Shown here one piece after another: positions 1 through 5,950 of a stretch of 7,973 nucleotides of DNA. Location: the NCBI GenBank assembly GCA_964450355.1, contig CAYVDH010000165.1, positions 1 to 7,973 on the forward strand. The letters run 5' to 3'. Under the pieces are notes generated by a model, which did not search any database, was not told where the DNA came from, and saw only the letters and a program-made list of their open reading frames with translations. Position 1 is the first letter of the stretch; each line of letters starts with the position of its first letter. This DNA comes from CAYVDH01 sp964450355 (GTDB lineage Bacteria > Bacteroidota > Bacteroidia > NS11-12g > UBA955). A program made the position numbers and the translations under genes.

Positions 1-1
1 C

Positions 2-1111
2 ATTTGGGGTTTAGTCTTTATGGCTATCCCCCTTGCTTCCGATGCTCAAGTAGCTGTTGAAAAAGCAGTGAAATCAAGCTCAATATTGGATTTGAATTTG
101 ATATTGACCATCATTTCTATCGTGCTTCTTTTCCCTATTTTATTGTCTAGCAATACCTTGATTTTAGCGGCTAAACAATATATCAATAAAAAGAAAGAAA
201 GTGAAGGAGCTAAAAAAGTGCTTTCGTTAATTGTGTTGTTTGCCTTTTCTCAAATAGCATTTGCAGCAGATGATACAGCAAAATCTGGCACTATGAATTT
301 AACTTATTCCATGATTACTTGGATTTTGTTAACAGTTATTTTCATCGAAATCATTGTCATGGTGTATTTGTTTTCTCAAGCTAAAAGGTTTTTAGTAGAC
401 CCGAATTCAAAAGAAGCTAACAAATCTGCAATAGAAAAAACATGGGATAAAATCAACAGTTTTAAACCTATGGAAGAAGAATCTAAAATGGATACTGGTC
501 ATAATTATGATGGTATTCGCGAGTTAGATAACATCACACCACCGTGGTTCACTACTGCATTTATTTTATCCATCATTTTTGCTATTGTTTACTTGTACAG
601 ATACCACATCAGCAAGTCAGCACCATTGCAAGTAGAAGAATTTAATATAGCCATGGCAGAAGCAGAGAAAGAAAAAGCACAGTTTTTAGCTATAGCTTCC
701 AACAACATAGACGAAAACAATGTGGCCCTGTTAGAATCGGATGACATAGTGAAAGGAAAAGGTATATTTATTGAAAAATGTGCTGTATGTCACGAACCGA
801 ATGGGGCTAGCAAACCTGGAGGTGTAGGTCCAAATTTAACAGACGAATATTGGATACATGGTGGTTCTTTACAAGAAGTATTTAAATCGATTAAATACGG
901 TTGGCCAGACAAAGGTATGATATCTTGGAAAGATCAATTATCGCCTAAACAAATAGCTCAAGTGGCTAGTTTTATTCACTCCATCAAAGGTACAATTCCT
1001 GCTGGAGGTAAAGAACCTCAAGGAGATTTGTATAAAGAAGGTGCATCAACTAGTAACAATACTAATGATTCAACTAAAGTAGAACAAAATGACTCTTTAA
1101 TTAAAAAATAA
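2..1111 (+). CDS. ccoP: cbb3-type cytochrome c oxidase subunit III (CcoP), 5' end open
   Basis: Membrane-anchored cytochrome c subunit that passes electrons to the CcoN/CcoO core of the high-affinity cbb3 oxidase. The frame is open to the window edge: codons before the ATG at 20 read IWGLVF, which with MAIPLASDAQ resembles the end of a signal peptide, so the true start probably lies upstream. Numbering from the ATG at 20: hydrophobic segments at about 27-51, 67-82 (signal-like, ending AFA/ADD), 93-119 and 176-193. The CcoP signature DGIRELDNITPPWF is at 164-177. A single class I cytochrome c domain spans about 240-325, with haem-binding C254-A-V-C257-H258 and probable axial Met300 in GMISW. 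The last roughly 38 residues are a polar tail. Classical proteobacterial CcoP has two haems; one is usual, as I recall, in Bacteroidota. First visible gene of the oxidase operon, 1 nt before ccoG. Confidence 0.93.
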   Translation: MWGLVFMAIPLASDAQVAVEKAVKSSSILDLNLILTIISIVLLFPILLSSNTLILAAKQYINKKKESEGAKKVLSLIVLFAFSQIAFAADDTAKSGTMNLTYSMITWILLTVIFIEIIVMVYLFSQAKRFLVDPNSKEANKSAIEKTWDKINSFKPMEEESKMDTGHNYDGIRELDNITPPWFTTAFILSIIFAIVYLYRYHISKSAPLQVEEFNIAMAEAEKEKAQFLAIASNNIDENNVALLESDDIVKGKGIFIEKCAVCHEPNGASKPGGVGPNLTDEYWIHGGSLQEVFKSIKYGWPDKGMISWKDQLSPKQIAQVASFIHSIKGTIPAGGKEPQGDLYKEGASTSNNTNDSTKVEQNDSLIKK

Positions 1112-1112
1112 A

Positions 1113-2516
1113 TTGAAAGAAGAAGATTTATTAAAGGCGAATTCATACAGAGACAGAATAAGTACTGTAGATAACAAAGGTGCTAGGAAATGGGTATATG
1201 CCTTGAAACCTAAAGGTAAATGGTATAATTACAGAAAATATTTAGCTTATTTTTATTTAGCAATATTTTTCATTATGCCTTTCATTAAGGTCAATGGGTT
1301 GCCTTTTATGATGATCAATTTGCCCAAAGGAAAATTCATATTATTCTCTAAAATCTTTTGGCCACAAGATTTTTTCATCTTTGCTATAGGTATGGTAACC
1401 ATGATTATTTTTGTGGTATTATTTACTGTTGTTTTTGGTCGTCTTTTCTGTGGTTGGGTATGCCCTCAAACAGTGTTCATGGAATTTGTGTTTCGACCAA
1501 TCGAATGGCTGATTGAGGGTTCACCTAGTCAACAAAAAAAATTAAATGAATCGGGGTCAAAAAGTGAAAAAACACTTAAAAAAACTCTGAAACACAGCAT
1601 TTATATATTCATTTCATTTTTAATTTCTCATACGTTTTTAGCTTATATCTTTGGTATCGATGAATTAATTAAAATCATCAAAGAACCTTTGTCAGAACAC
1701 CTTGGATTGTTCTCTGGATTGGTCATATTTACCTTGCTTTTCTATGCAGTATTTGCTTTTGTCAGAGAAATAGTATGTACTACCATTTGTCCTTATGGCA
1801 GGTTGCAAGGAGTGATGTTTGATAAAGACACCATGCAAATTGCTTATGATTACAAAAGGGGTGAAACAAGGGGTAAATTTAGAAAAAATGTAGAAAGAAA
1901 AGAAGGTGATTGCATTGATTGTAACAAATGCGTGCAAGTATGTCCAACTGGTATAGACATCAGAAATGGGTTGCAAATGGAATGTGTTGGCTGTACAGCT
2001 TGTATAGATGCTTGTAACGATGTCATGAGTTCATTGAATTTTGACAAAGGACTGATTAGGTATGCTTCTGAAAACGAAATAACAACAGGTAAGAAATTTC
2101 AATTGAATAACAGGATGAAAGCTTATGTTGTTCTTTTGTTTGTATTGATTGGTGTGATGACAGTGTTGATAGCAACTCGCAAAACCATTGATACCAGTGT
2201 TGCCAGAGTCAGCGGATCGCTTTACAACGAAACTTCAGATGGAAAATTAAATAATTTGTTTAAAGCGAAAATTATCAATAAAACCAATAAAGATGTTTCA
2301 GTTAATTTAAAATTAGAAGGAATTAATGGTGAAATTAAGCTCATTGGCTCAAAAGAACTAGTTTTAAAGAAAGAATTTGTAAATGAATTTACATTCTTTG
2401 TAGAAATTCCCAAGTCAGAAATTTTAAAAAGAAACACCAACATTAAAATAGGGGTGTATCAAAACAACGATAAAATTCAAACGGTAAAAACCAATTTTTT
2501 AGGACCATTTAAATAA
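1113..2516 (+). CDS. ccoG: cytochrome c oxidase accessory protein CcoG (FixG family), TTG start
   Basis: Membrane iron-sulfur protein needed for cbb3 oxidase assembly; in proteobacteria it is reported to act as a cupric reductase in the copper supply route to CcoN. The 467 residues match the family length. Visible order: conserved SYRDRISTVDNKGARKWVY near residue 11; membrane segments at about 43-58, 88-108, 161-183, 199-218 and 337-355; C113-GWV-C117-P after helix 2; C222-TTI-C226-PYGR after helix 4; two 4Fe-4S motifs with Cys 267/270/273/277 and 291/294/297/301; and a C-terminal Ig-like FixG domain (about 357-467). The start must be TTG at 1113: an in-frame stop lies at 1098-1100, there is no ATG between, and the next Met (residue 55) is inside helix 1, after conserved sequence. 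Only one base separates it from the ccoP stop, so translational coupling is likely. No Shine-Dalgarno site is visible. Confidence 0.95.
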   Translation: MKEEDLLKANSYRDRISTVDNKGARKWVYALKPKGKWYNYRKYLAYFYLAIFFIMPFIKVNGLPFMMINLPKGKFILFSKIFWPQDFFIFAIGMVTMIIFVVLFTVVFGRLFCGWVCPQTVFMEFVFRPIEWLIEGSPSQQKKLNESGSKSEKTLKKTLKHSIYIFISFLISHTFLAYIFGIDELIKIIKEPLSEHLGLFSGLVIFTLLFYAVFAFVREIVCTTICPYGRLQGVMFDKDTMQIAYDYKRGETRGKFRKNVERKEGDCIDCNKCVQVCPTGIDIRNGLQMECVGCTACIDACNDVMSSLNFDKGLIRYASENEITTGKKFQLNNRMKAYVVLLFVLIGVMTVLIATRKTIDTSVARVSGSLYNETSDGKLNNLFKAKIINKTNKDVSVNLKLEGINGEIKLIGSKELVLKKEFVNEFTFFVEIPKSEILKRNTNIKIGVYQNNDKIQTVKTNFLGPFK

Positions 2517-2522
2517 CAACAC

Positions 2523-2960
2523 ATGAACTGGGGACATAAAATAACATTAGTAATAGTCATTTTCATTTTAACCATGGTAGGCATGGTTTATATCTCATTC
2601 AAACAAACCAATGAAATGATGGATGAGAATTATTATGACAAAGAAATCAAATACCAAAAATTAATAGATGCATCTAACAATCTAAAAGAAATTCACCAAG
2701 ATTCATTGTTGCAAATGAATGATGATGCCATTATAATGCAATTTCCAACAGGAACTTTCAATCAATACAACGTAGGTAAAATTGAGTTTTTGTGTCAAGA
2801 CAAACAAAAGAACGATTATACAGTTTCATTAAAACCCAATAGTGAAGGAGAGTTTATTGTCGATAAAAACAAACTGAAACAAGGGAGTTATACTGCTCGT
2901 ATTTATTGGAAAAACAACAACATTGCCTACTACAGAGAAGAAAAATTTAAAATAAAATGA
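2523..2960 (+). CDS. ccoH: FixH/CcoH family cbb3 oxidase assembly protein
   Basis: Small single-pass membrane protein of the FixH (CcoH) family, which helps assemble or stabilise the cbb3 oxidase. The 145 residues start MNWGHKIT, followed by one transmembrane helix (about 7-24) and the family's typical stretch NYYDKEIKYQ (about 36-45). A beta-rich extracytoplasmic domain follows to the C-terminus, with the late motif GSYTARIYWK. It starts 6 nt after ccoG and its TGA stop overlaps the next ATG (ATGA at 2957-2960), so it is a middle gene of the operon. FixH sequences diverge strongly; family assignment rests on N-terminal pattern, size and position after ccoG. Confidence 0.88.
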   Translation: MNWGHKITLVIVIFILTMVGMVYISFKQTNEMMDENYYDKEIKYQKLIDASNNLKEIHQDSLLQMNDDAIIMQFPTGTFNQYNVGKIEFLCQDKQKNDYTVSLKPNSEGEFIVDKNKLKQGSYTARIYWKNNNIAYYREEKFKIK

Positions 2961-3664
2961 GTGCAATCGTTTTGTCAATAATAGGAGGGTTAAGCATTGG
3001 ATTCATGGGCTCCTTTCACTGCATAGGCATGTGTGGTCCCTTGGCTTTATCCTTACCTATTCATCATTTAAATGCTTGGCAAAAATACAGTGCTATTGCA
3101 TTGTATAATCTAGGAAGGGCATTTACGTATGGTGTTTTAGGAATGGCTTTTGGATTGATTGGGCAAAGCTTTACTTTTTTTAAAATACAACAATGGTTGT
3201 CAATCATTGTAGGGGTGTTGATGTTGATTGTCATCTTGTATTCGTTGTTTGGTCACATCAAAACTAATTTTATAAACAAAATGACTCAGCAAGTACAAAT
3301 GAAATTAGGGCACTATTTGAGCAACAAAAATTCAGCATTTACTTTTTTCAATGTAGGGATTTTAAACGGACTATTGCCATGTGGATTGGTATATGTAGCC
3401 ATAGCGGCATCCATTGCTACTGGTAGTGTTTTGCATAGCAGTGTATTCATGATTTCGTTTGGATTAGGCACCTTGCCAATCATGGCATTGACAATGGTGT
3501 TAGGTAAATTTATATCGTTGAATACAAGGCAATACATTCGAAAAATATCTCCATACGCCATGATGTTAGTTGCCATATTGTTAATAGTTCGTGGGTTGAA
3601 TTTAGGAGTGCCTTATGTATCTCCAAAACAAGAAAAAGAAAAAATGAGTTGTTGTCATAAATAA
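2957..3664 (+). CDS. TauE/SafE (COG2836-like) membrane protein, putative copper/cbb3 maturation factor
   Basis: Polytopic inner-membrane protein of 235 residues with about six hydrophobic segments (near 3-25, 43-66, 75-95, 126-153, 157-182 and 198-216). Key motifs are F20-H21-C22-IGM-C26-GP in helix 1 and NGLLPC142GLVY in helix 4; this paired His/Cys pattern marks the 'sulfite exporter TauE/SafE' DsbD-like group that regularly follows ccoG-ccoH in Bacteroidota. True sulfite export is doubtful; copper handling or thiol-redox support for cbb3 assembly is the more likely job, inferred from the cysteines and the operon. The C-terminus ends MSCCHK (Cys232, Cys233, His234), a possible soft-metal ligand tail. 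Start is fixed by the ATGA overlap with ccoH. Last gene before the terminator. Confidence 0.87.
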   Translation: MSAIVLSIIGGLSIGFMGSFHCIGMCGPLALSLPIHHLNAWQKYSAIALYNLGRAFTYGVLGMAFGLIGQSFTFFKIQQWLSIIVGVLMLIVILYSLFGHIKTNFINKMTQQVQMKLGHYLSNKNSAFTFFNVGILNGLLPCGLVYVAIAASIATGSVLHSSVFMISFGLGTLPIMALTMVLGKFISLNTRQYIRKISPYAMMLVAILLIVRGLNLGVPYVSPKQEKEKMSCCHK

Positions 3665-3696
3665 ACAAGAATAAAAATAGGGTCGTTCAATAAGTG

Positions 3697-3734
3697 AAAA
3701 AAGAAGCTCAGCAGCCATGTTGAGCTTTTTTTTT
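3697..3734 (+). terminator. Rho-independent terminator of the cbb3 operon (possibly bidirectional)
   Basis: A 7-bp perfect stem (AAGCTCA at 3704-3710 with TGAGCTT at 3721-3727) closes a 10-nt loop and runs into nine T (3726-3734). A-rich sequence at 3697-3702 faces the T-run, so the stem can lengthen by A-T pairs past one G-T wobble, and the element could also work on the minus strand. It lies 32 nt after the TauE/SafE stop, so it very probably ends the ccoP-ccoG-ccoH transcript. Confidence 0.85.
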
Positions 3735-3750
3735 GAAAAAGAAAAACCAA

Positions 3751-3870
3751 TTGGGCATGCCCCTCCTAAAGTCGGGTCGGGCCTATTCATTCCAAGTCCT
3801 CGTCTCGGATGAACCGAGCCTCCGGGCTTTCCATTGCTATCCCTCATGCTTGCTTACGCCTGAGCAGCAC
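3751..3870. repeat. GC-rich intergenic repeat island (Bacteroidota REP-like element)
   Basis: About 120 bp far richer in GC than the flanks and dense in small inverted repeats: the palindrome GGGCATGCCC (3753-3762), hairpin CTCGG/CCGAG (3804-3808, 3814-3818), and AGCC/GGCT (3817-3820, 3825-3828). It also contains GGGCTTTCC and GCTATCCCTCATGC, wording I recall from dispersed intergenic repeats of Flavobacteriia and relatives; that resemblance is from memory and unchecked. An ORF can be read through it on the minus strand (to 3602) but has no recognisable protein features. With the hairpin at 3931, it fills much of the gene-less 3735-4125 stretch. Confidence 0.6.
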
Positions 3871-3930
3871 AAGGTATAAATTTTACACTCAATAATTATT
3901 GTTTTAATATGAGGATATCTAATCACGTAA

Positions 3931-3950
3931 CCCACGGTTGAAACCGTGGG
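3931..3950. repeat. Perfect hairpin CCCACGGT-TGAA-ACCGTGGG
   Basis: Eight paired bases on each side of a 4-nt TGAA loop (nine if the loop closes to GA). It is GC-rich inside an AT-rich spacer and has no T-run on either strand, so it is not a standard terminator. The same 'cccacggtt...ccgtggg' wording is, as I recall, a widely dispersed intergenic palindrome, plausibly a REP moved by Y1-type RAYT transposases such as the one at 5093-5695. The remaining spacer to 4125 is AT-rich with only a weak inverted repeat (AAATTG/CAATTT, 3969-3986). Confidence 0.6.
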
Positions 3951-4075
3951 CTATATCATTCAAACGAAAAATTGCTGTAACAATTTAATGCATAATTTAA
4001 ATTAATTCCAAACGAACTAATTCTAACACAAAACTTTACATGTTTTTACCTGTATGAAATGTCAAAATATTGGTT

Positions 4076-4083
4076 TATGTTTG
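4076..4083 (+). promoter_or_regulatory. Possible Bacteroidota -7 element (TATGTTTG)
   Basis: Matches the TAnnTTTG -7 consensus used by the Bacteroidota primary sigma factor and sits 42 nt before the ATG of the membrane protein at 4126. No TTTG is found at the expected 19-21 nt upstream, so only half of the promoter is supported. A weak AAGG (4109-4112) lies before the gene. Confidence 0.3.
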
Positions 4084-4125
4084 AAGGAAAAAAATAAACA
4101 TAGATTATAAGGACTATAATTTGAA

Positions 4126-4617
4126 ATGATAACCGCGATTAAAGATTATTTTTATAACATAAAACGAAGAATTCTTCTTCTATTAAGTATTTGTATCATT
4201 CACATTTTAATTTCATCCATAGTAGATTTTGATTTACCTTTTATTTATTTGTTTGTTTTTCTTTCTTTATTAATTATTGGGTACATGTCCATACAAGTTT
4301 TAAATAAATTTGAAAATATTGTTAGATTATTGACCATTGTAGCAATTTTATTTGTAAACACGATTAGCGAAACTATTTTTGTTGGAAACCCAATAGCTTA
4401 TGAATATTTTGGTCAAGATGCAGGAACAATAGAATTATACTTGTTTGAAGACGGACGATGTAAAATTTGTTATGGAGGAATTTTCTGTGTGACAAATCAG
4501 TTTTTTGGTGAGTATAGAATTGAAGGGGATTTTATAAGAACTGATATTGCAGATAAGTTGGTTGGCATGAAAGGAAGAACAATTGATATTGGCAAACGGA
4601 CATATACAATAGAATAA
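4126..4617 (+). CDS. Unrecognised three-helix membrane protein
   Basis: 163 residues that I do not recognise as any named family. After a short basic N-terminus (KDYFYNIKRR) come three transmembrane helices at about 16-33, 37-58 and 65-86. The remaining roughly 75 residues look beta-rich and soluble. This tail contains a cysteine cluster, C112-x2-C115-x5-C121, in GRCKICYGGIFC, and alternating hydrophobic/polar strands such as GEYRIEGDFIRTDIA. With a cytoplasmic positive N-terminus and three helices, the tail would lie outside the cytoplasm, where the cysteines could form a disulfide or bind metal; this is inference. It stands alone between repeat elements, downstream of a possible -7 element. 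The coding pattern looks genuine (hydrophobic blocks, AT-rich third positions), but no function should be assigned. Confidence 0.72.
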   Translation: MITAIKDYFYNIKRRILLLLSICIIHILISSIVDFDLPFIYLFVFLSLLIIGYMSIQVLNKFENIVRLLTIVAILFVNTISETIFVGNPIAYEYFGQDAGTIELYLFEDGRCKICYGGIFCVTNQFFGEYRIEGDFIRTDIADKLVGMKGRTIDIGKRTYTIE

Positions 4618-4638
4618 TAATCTGATGCCAACCTTAGC

Positions 4639-4716
4639 TGTAGCAAAAAAGCGCCACAATTCTCTTTCTTTCATAATTGTAGCAAATAGTTATTACCATT
4701 CTCTTTCTTTCAATGT
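4639..4716. repeat. Degenerate 39-bp tandem repeat, two copies
   Basis: Copy 1 (4639-4677) and copy 2 (4678-4716) both begin TGTAGCAAA and both carry ATTCTCTTTCTTTCA at offset 20 (4659-4673 and 4698-4712). The 11 bases between these two blocks and the last 4 bases differ. The 39-bp period equals 13 codons, and the minus strand reads it in frame as ERKR-containing repeats, but no supported gene is there. It lies between the unknown membrane protein and the DUF1016 relic. Confidence 0.75.
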
Positions 4717-4808
4717 TTATTAAACTTGCCCTTTCTACACAAAGTTCAAAACCTTTAGTACTATAGGCGGAAAACTTTTCCCAAAATAGAAACACGACTA
4801 AAAAAACA

Positions 4809-4816
4809 TAAATTTG
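4809..4816 (+). promoter_or_regulatory. Possible -7 element (TAAATTTG) before the DUF1016 relic
   Basis: Matches TAnnTTTG and lies 18 nt before the ATG at 4835. No matching -33 TTTG is seen at the usual distance. It may be the surviving promoter of the decayed gene and could now transcribe into the transposase gene at 5093. Confidence 0.3.
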
Positions 4817-4834
4817 TAACAATTAGAAAAAATA

Positions 4835-5070
4835 ATGGAGAATCGTTTTACGGATATAATTCAGCTTATTAAACAATCTCGGACTAAAGCCATAAAAGCT
4901 GTAAACGCTGAACTGATAAATCTTTATTGGAACATTGAAAAATTGAACAATCAGAATGGGGCAACTCTGTAGTGACGGAATTAGTCAATAGACTATCAAT
5001 AATAGGGTATAAAATAAATAACAATTCCTCACAAATAGAATTAATGGAGGTTAGGGAAACAGGGTTATAA
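4835..5070 (+). pseudogene. Frameshifted, truncated remnant of a DUF1016 / YhcG-type nuclease gene
   Basis: The first frame (ATG 4835, stop 4970-4972) encodes 45 residues beginning MENRFTDIIQLIKQSRTKAI and continuing KAVNAELINLYWNIEK, the start of the DUF1016 N-terminal domain found in YhcG-like PD-(D/E)XK proteins. Around 4936-4945 (an A5 run) the matching frame changes: from 4942 another frame reads IEQSEWGNSVVTELVNRLS, the next conserved block of that domain. Several residues expected between NI and IEQ (a GEYI-type segment) are missing, so a small out-of-frame deletion rather than a simple slip is likely. After about 5000 the shifted frame no longer resembles the family and stops at 5068-5070. 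The rest of the domain and the whole C-terminal nuclease are absent. Intact relatives run to about 340-380 residues. Non-functional relic, 22 nt before the transposase gene. Confidence 0.8.
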
Positions 5071-5092
5071 AAATAAATTGGATGTCTAAATA

Positions 5093-5695
5093 ATGGATAA
5101 ATTCAAAAACAAATACCGCATACCATCAGCCCGATTAAAAGGGTATGATTATGGGCAAAACGGGGCATATTTTATAACCATATGCACAAAAAACAGAAAA
5201 CATTATTTTGGGGATGTTTTAGATGGAGAAATGCAATTAAACGAATTAGGACAATTGGCTGAATCGGCATGGATTAAAACAATAGAATTGCGACCAGACA
5301 TGAATTTGGAATTGGGCGAATTTGTAATAATGCCAAATCATTTCCATGCCATTATAATCATTGGTGATAATAAATATAATACAGATGTGAATGATACGAA
5401 TCGCAAAGACGCAATGCATTGTAGAGACGCAATGCATTGCGTCTCTGACACCGTACCAAACGAATATCAAAATAAATTTGGCCCACAATCAAAAAATTTG
5501 GCATCCATTGTTCGTGGATTTAAATCATCGGTAACCACAGATGCCCGTAAAATAGGTGTTACAGATTTTGCATGGCAAACCCGTTTTCACGATCATATAA
5601 TTCGAGATGCAAAATCATTTGAAAACATTCAAAATTACATTGCCAATAACCCATTAAATTGGCAAAAAGATAAATTATATAAAAATAATGTTTAA
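5093..5695 (+). CDS. REP-associated tyrosine transposase (RAYT, Y1 HUH family)
   Basis: 200-residue single-strand DNA transposase-like protein of the Y1_Tnp/IS200-like superfamily, RAYT branch. Visible motifs: N-terminal YRIPSARLKGYDYGQNGAYF (about 9-28) and ITICTKNRKHYFG; the HUH motif as H83-F84-H85 in IMPNHFHAIIII; SIVRGFKSSVT in the middle; and the C-terminal RFHDHIIRD...IQNYIANNP, in which Y182 is the probable catalytic tyrosine. All key residues are present and the frame is intact, so the enzyme may be active. Between the HUH core and GPQSKNLAS lies a variable, low-complexity insert containing KDAMHC-RDAMHCVS, encoded by a palindromic repeat (5407-5446). No Shine-Dalgarno is visible; the start is the first ATG that keeps the conserved N-terminus. 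Enzymes of this group act on dispersed REP palindromes rather than on flanking IS ends, and no IS-type ends are seen beside it. Confidence 0.92.
   Translation: MDKFKNKYRIPSARLKGYDYGQNGAYFITICTKNRKHYFGDVLDGEMQLNELGQLAESAWIKTIELRPDMNLELGEFVIMPNHFHAIIIIGDNKYNTDVNDTNRKDAMHCRDAMHCVSDTVPNEYQNKFGPQSKNLASIVRGFKSSVTTDARKIGVTDFAWQTRFHDHIIRDAKSFENIQNYIANNPLNWQKDKLYKNNV
5407..5446. repeat. Palindromic REP-like element inside the RAYT gene
   Basis: A perfect 24-bp palindrome at 5423-5446 (half-site AGAGACGCAATG followed by its exact complement) is preceded by a partial copy: AGACGCAATGCATTG occurs at 5407-5421 and again at 5425-5439, an 18-bp period. Both copies are read in the same frame of the transposase (KDAMHC, RDAMHC). 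From memory, GAGACGCAATGCATTGCGTCTC-type palindromes and DAMHCVS peptides recur in Bacteroidota genomes; this was not checked here. Confidence 0.85.
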
Positions 5696-5950
5696 AGGGT
5701 CAAAACAAATAATAGAAGAGCAATTGAATGACCAATTACAAAAAAATGTTTACATTTATTGTTTGATTAATCACTAAAATGATTTGAAAAACGAGTTCAT
5801 GGGTTAAAAAATTAGTACTTTGAAATCCCCTTTTTAAAGAACAATCAAGCCGAAATTAATTATTTTCAATGTCGCATAAGATTAATACCACTATATCATA
5901 ATATTGATTTTATTATTAGACCATTTAACCACCGTCAAAACCAATCAATA
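5696..5950. other. AT-rich spacer after the transposase, no supported gene
   Basis: No convincing gene on either strand. A 29-codon frame (5688-5777) overlaps the end of the RAYT gene but has no recognisable features. There is no hairpin with a T-run, so no terminator for the transposase gene can be named. The gene-less stretch runs on to 6058 and includes the GC-rich island at 5951-6020. Confidence 0.5.

Noticed and set aside
3602..3847. 81-codon minus-strand ORF through the GC-rich island and the end of the TauE/SafE gene
   Set aside because: It runs through an intergenic repeat, the operon terminator and the antisense of a real gene, and shows no protein-like domain or motif.
4634..4822. 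Minus-strand ORF with in-frame 13-residue repeats (ERKR...ICYN / ERKR...FCYS)
   Set aside because: The repeat follows directly from the 39-bp DNA duplication; there is no other sign of coding, and the frame spans the spacer before the DUF1016 relic.
5407..5446. CRISPR array or site-specific recombination site at the duplicated palindrome
   Set aside because: Only two partial copies at an 18-bp period with no spacers between; a REP-type palindrome explains it better.
5688..5777. 29-codon ORF (MFKGSKQIIEEQL...) overlapping the end of the RAYT gene
   Set aside because: Short, no recognisable features and no start signal; the overlap with the transposase stop is not enough to call a gene.
5816..5822. 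TACTTTG as a -7 promoter element
   Set aside because: One base short of TAnnTTTG, no -33 element at the right distance and no + strand gene downstream.
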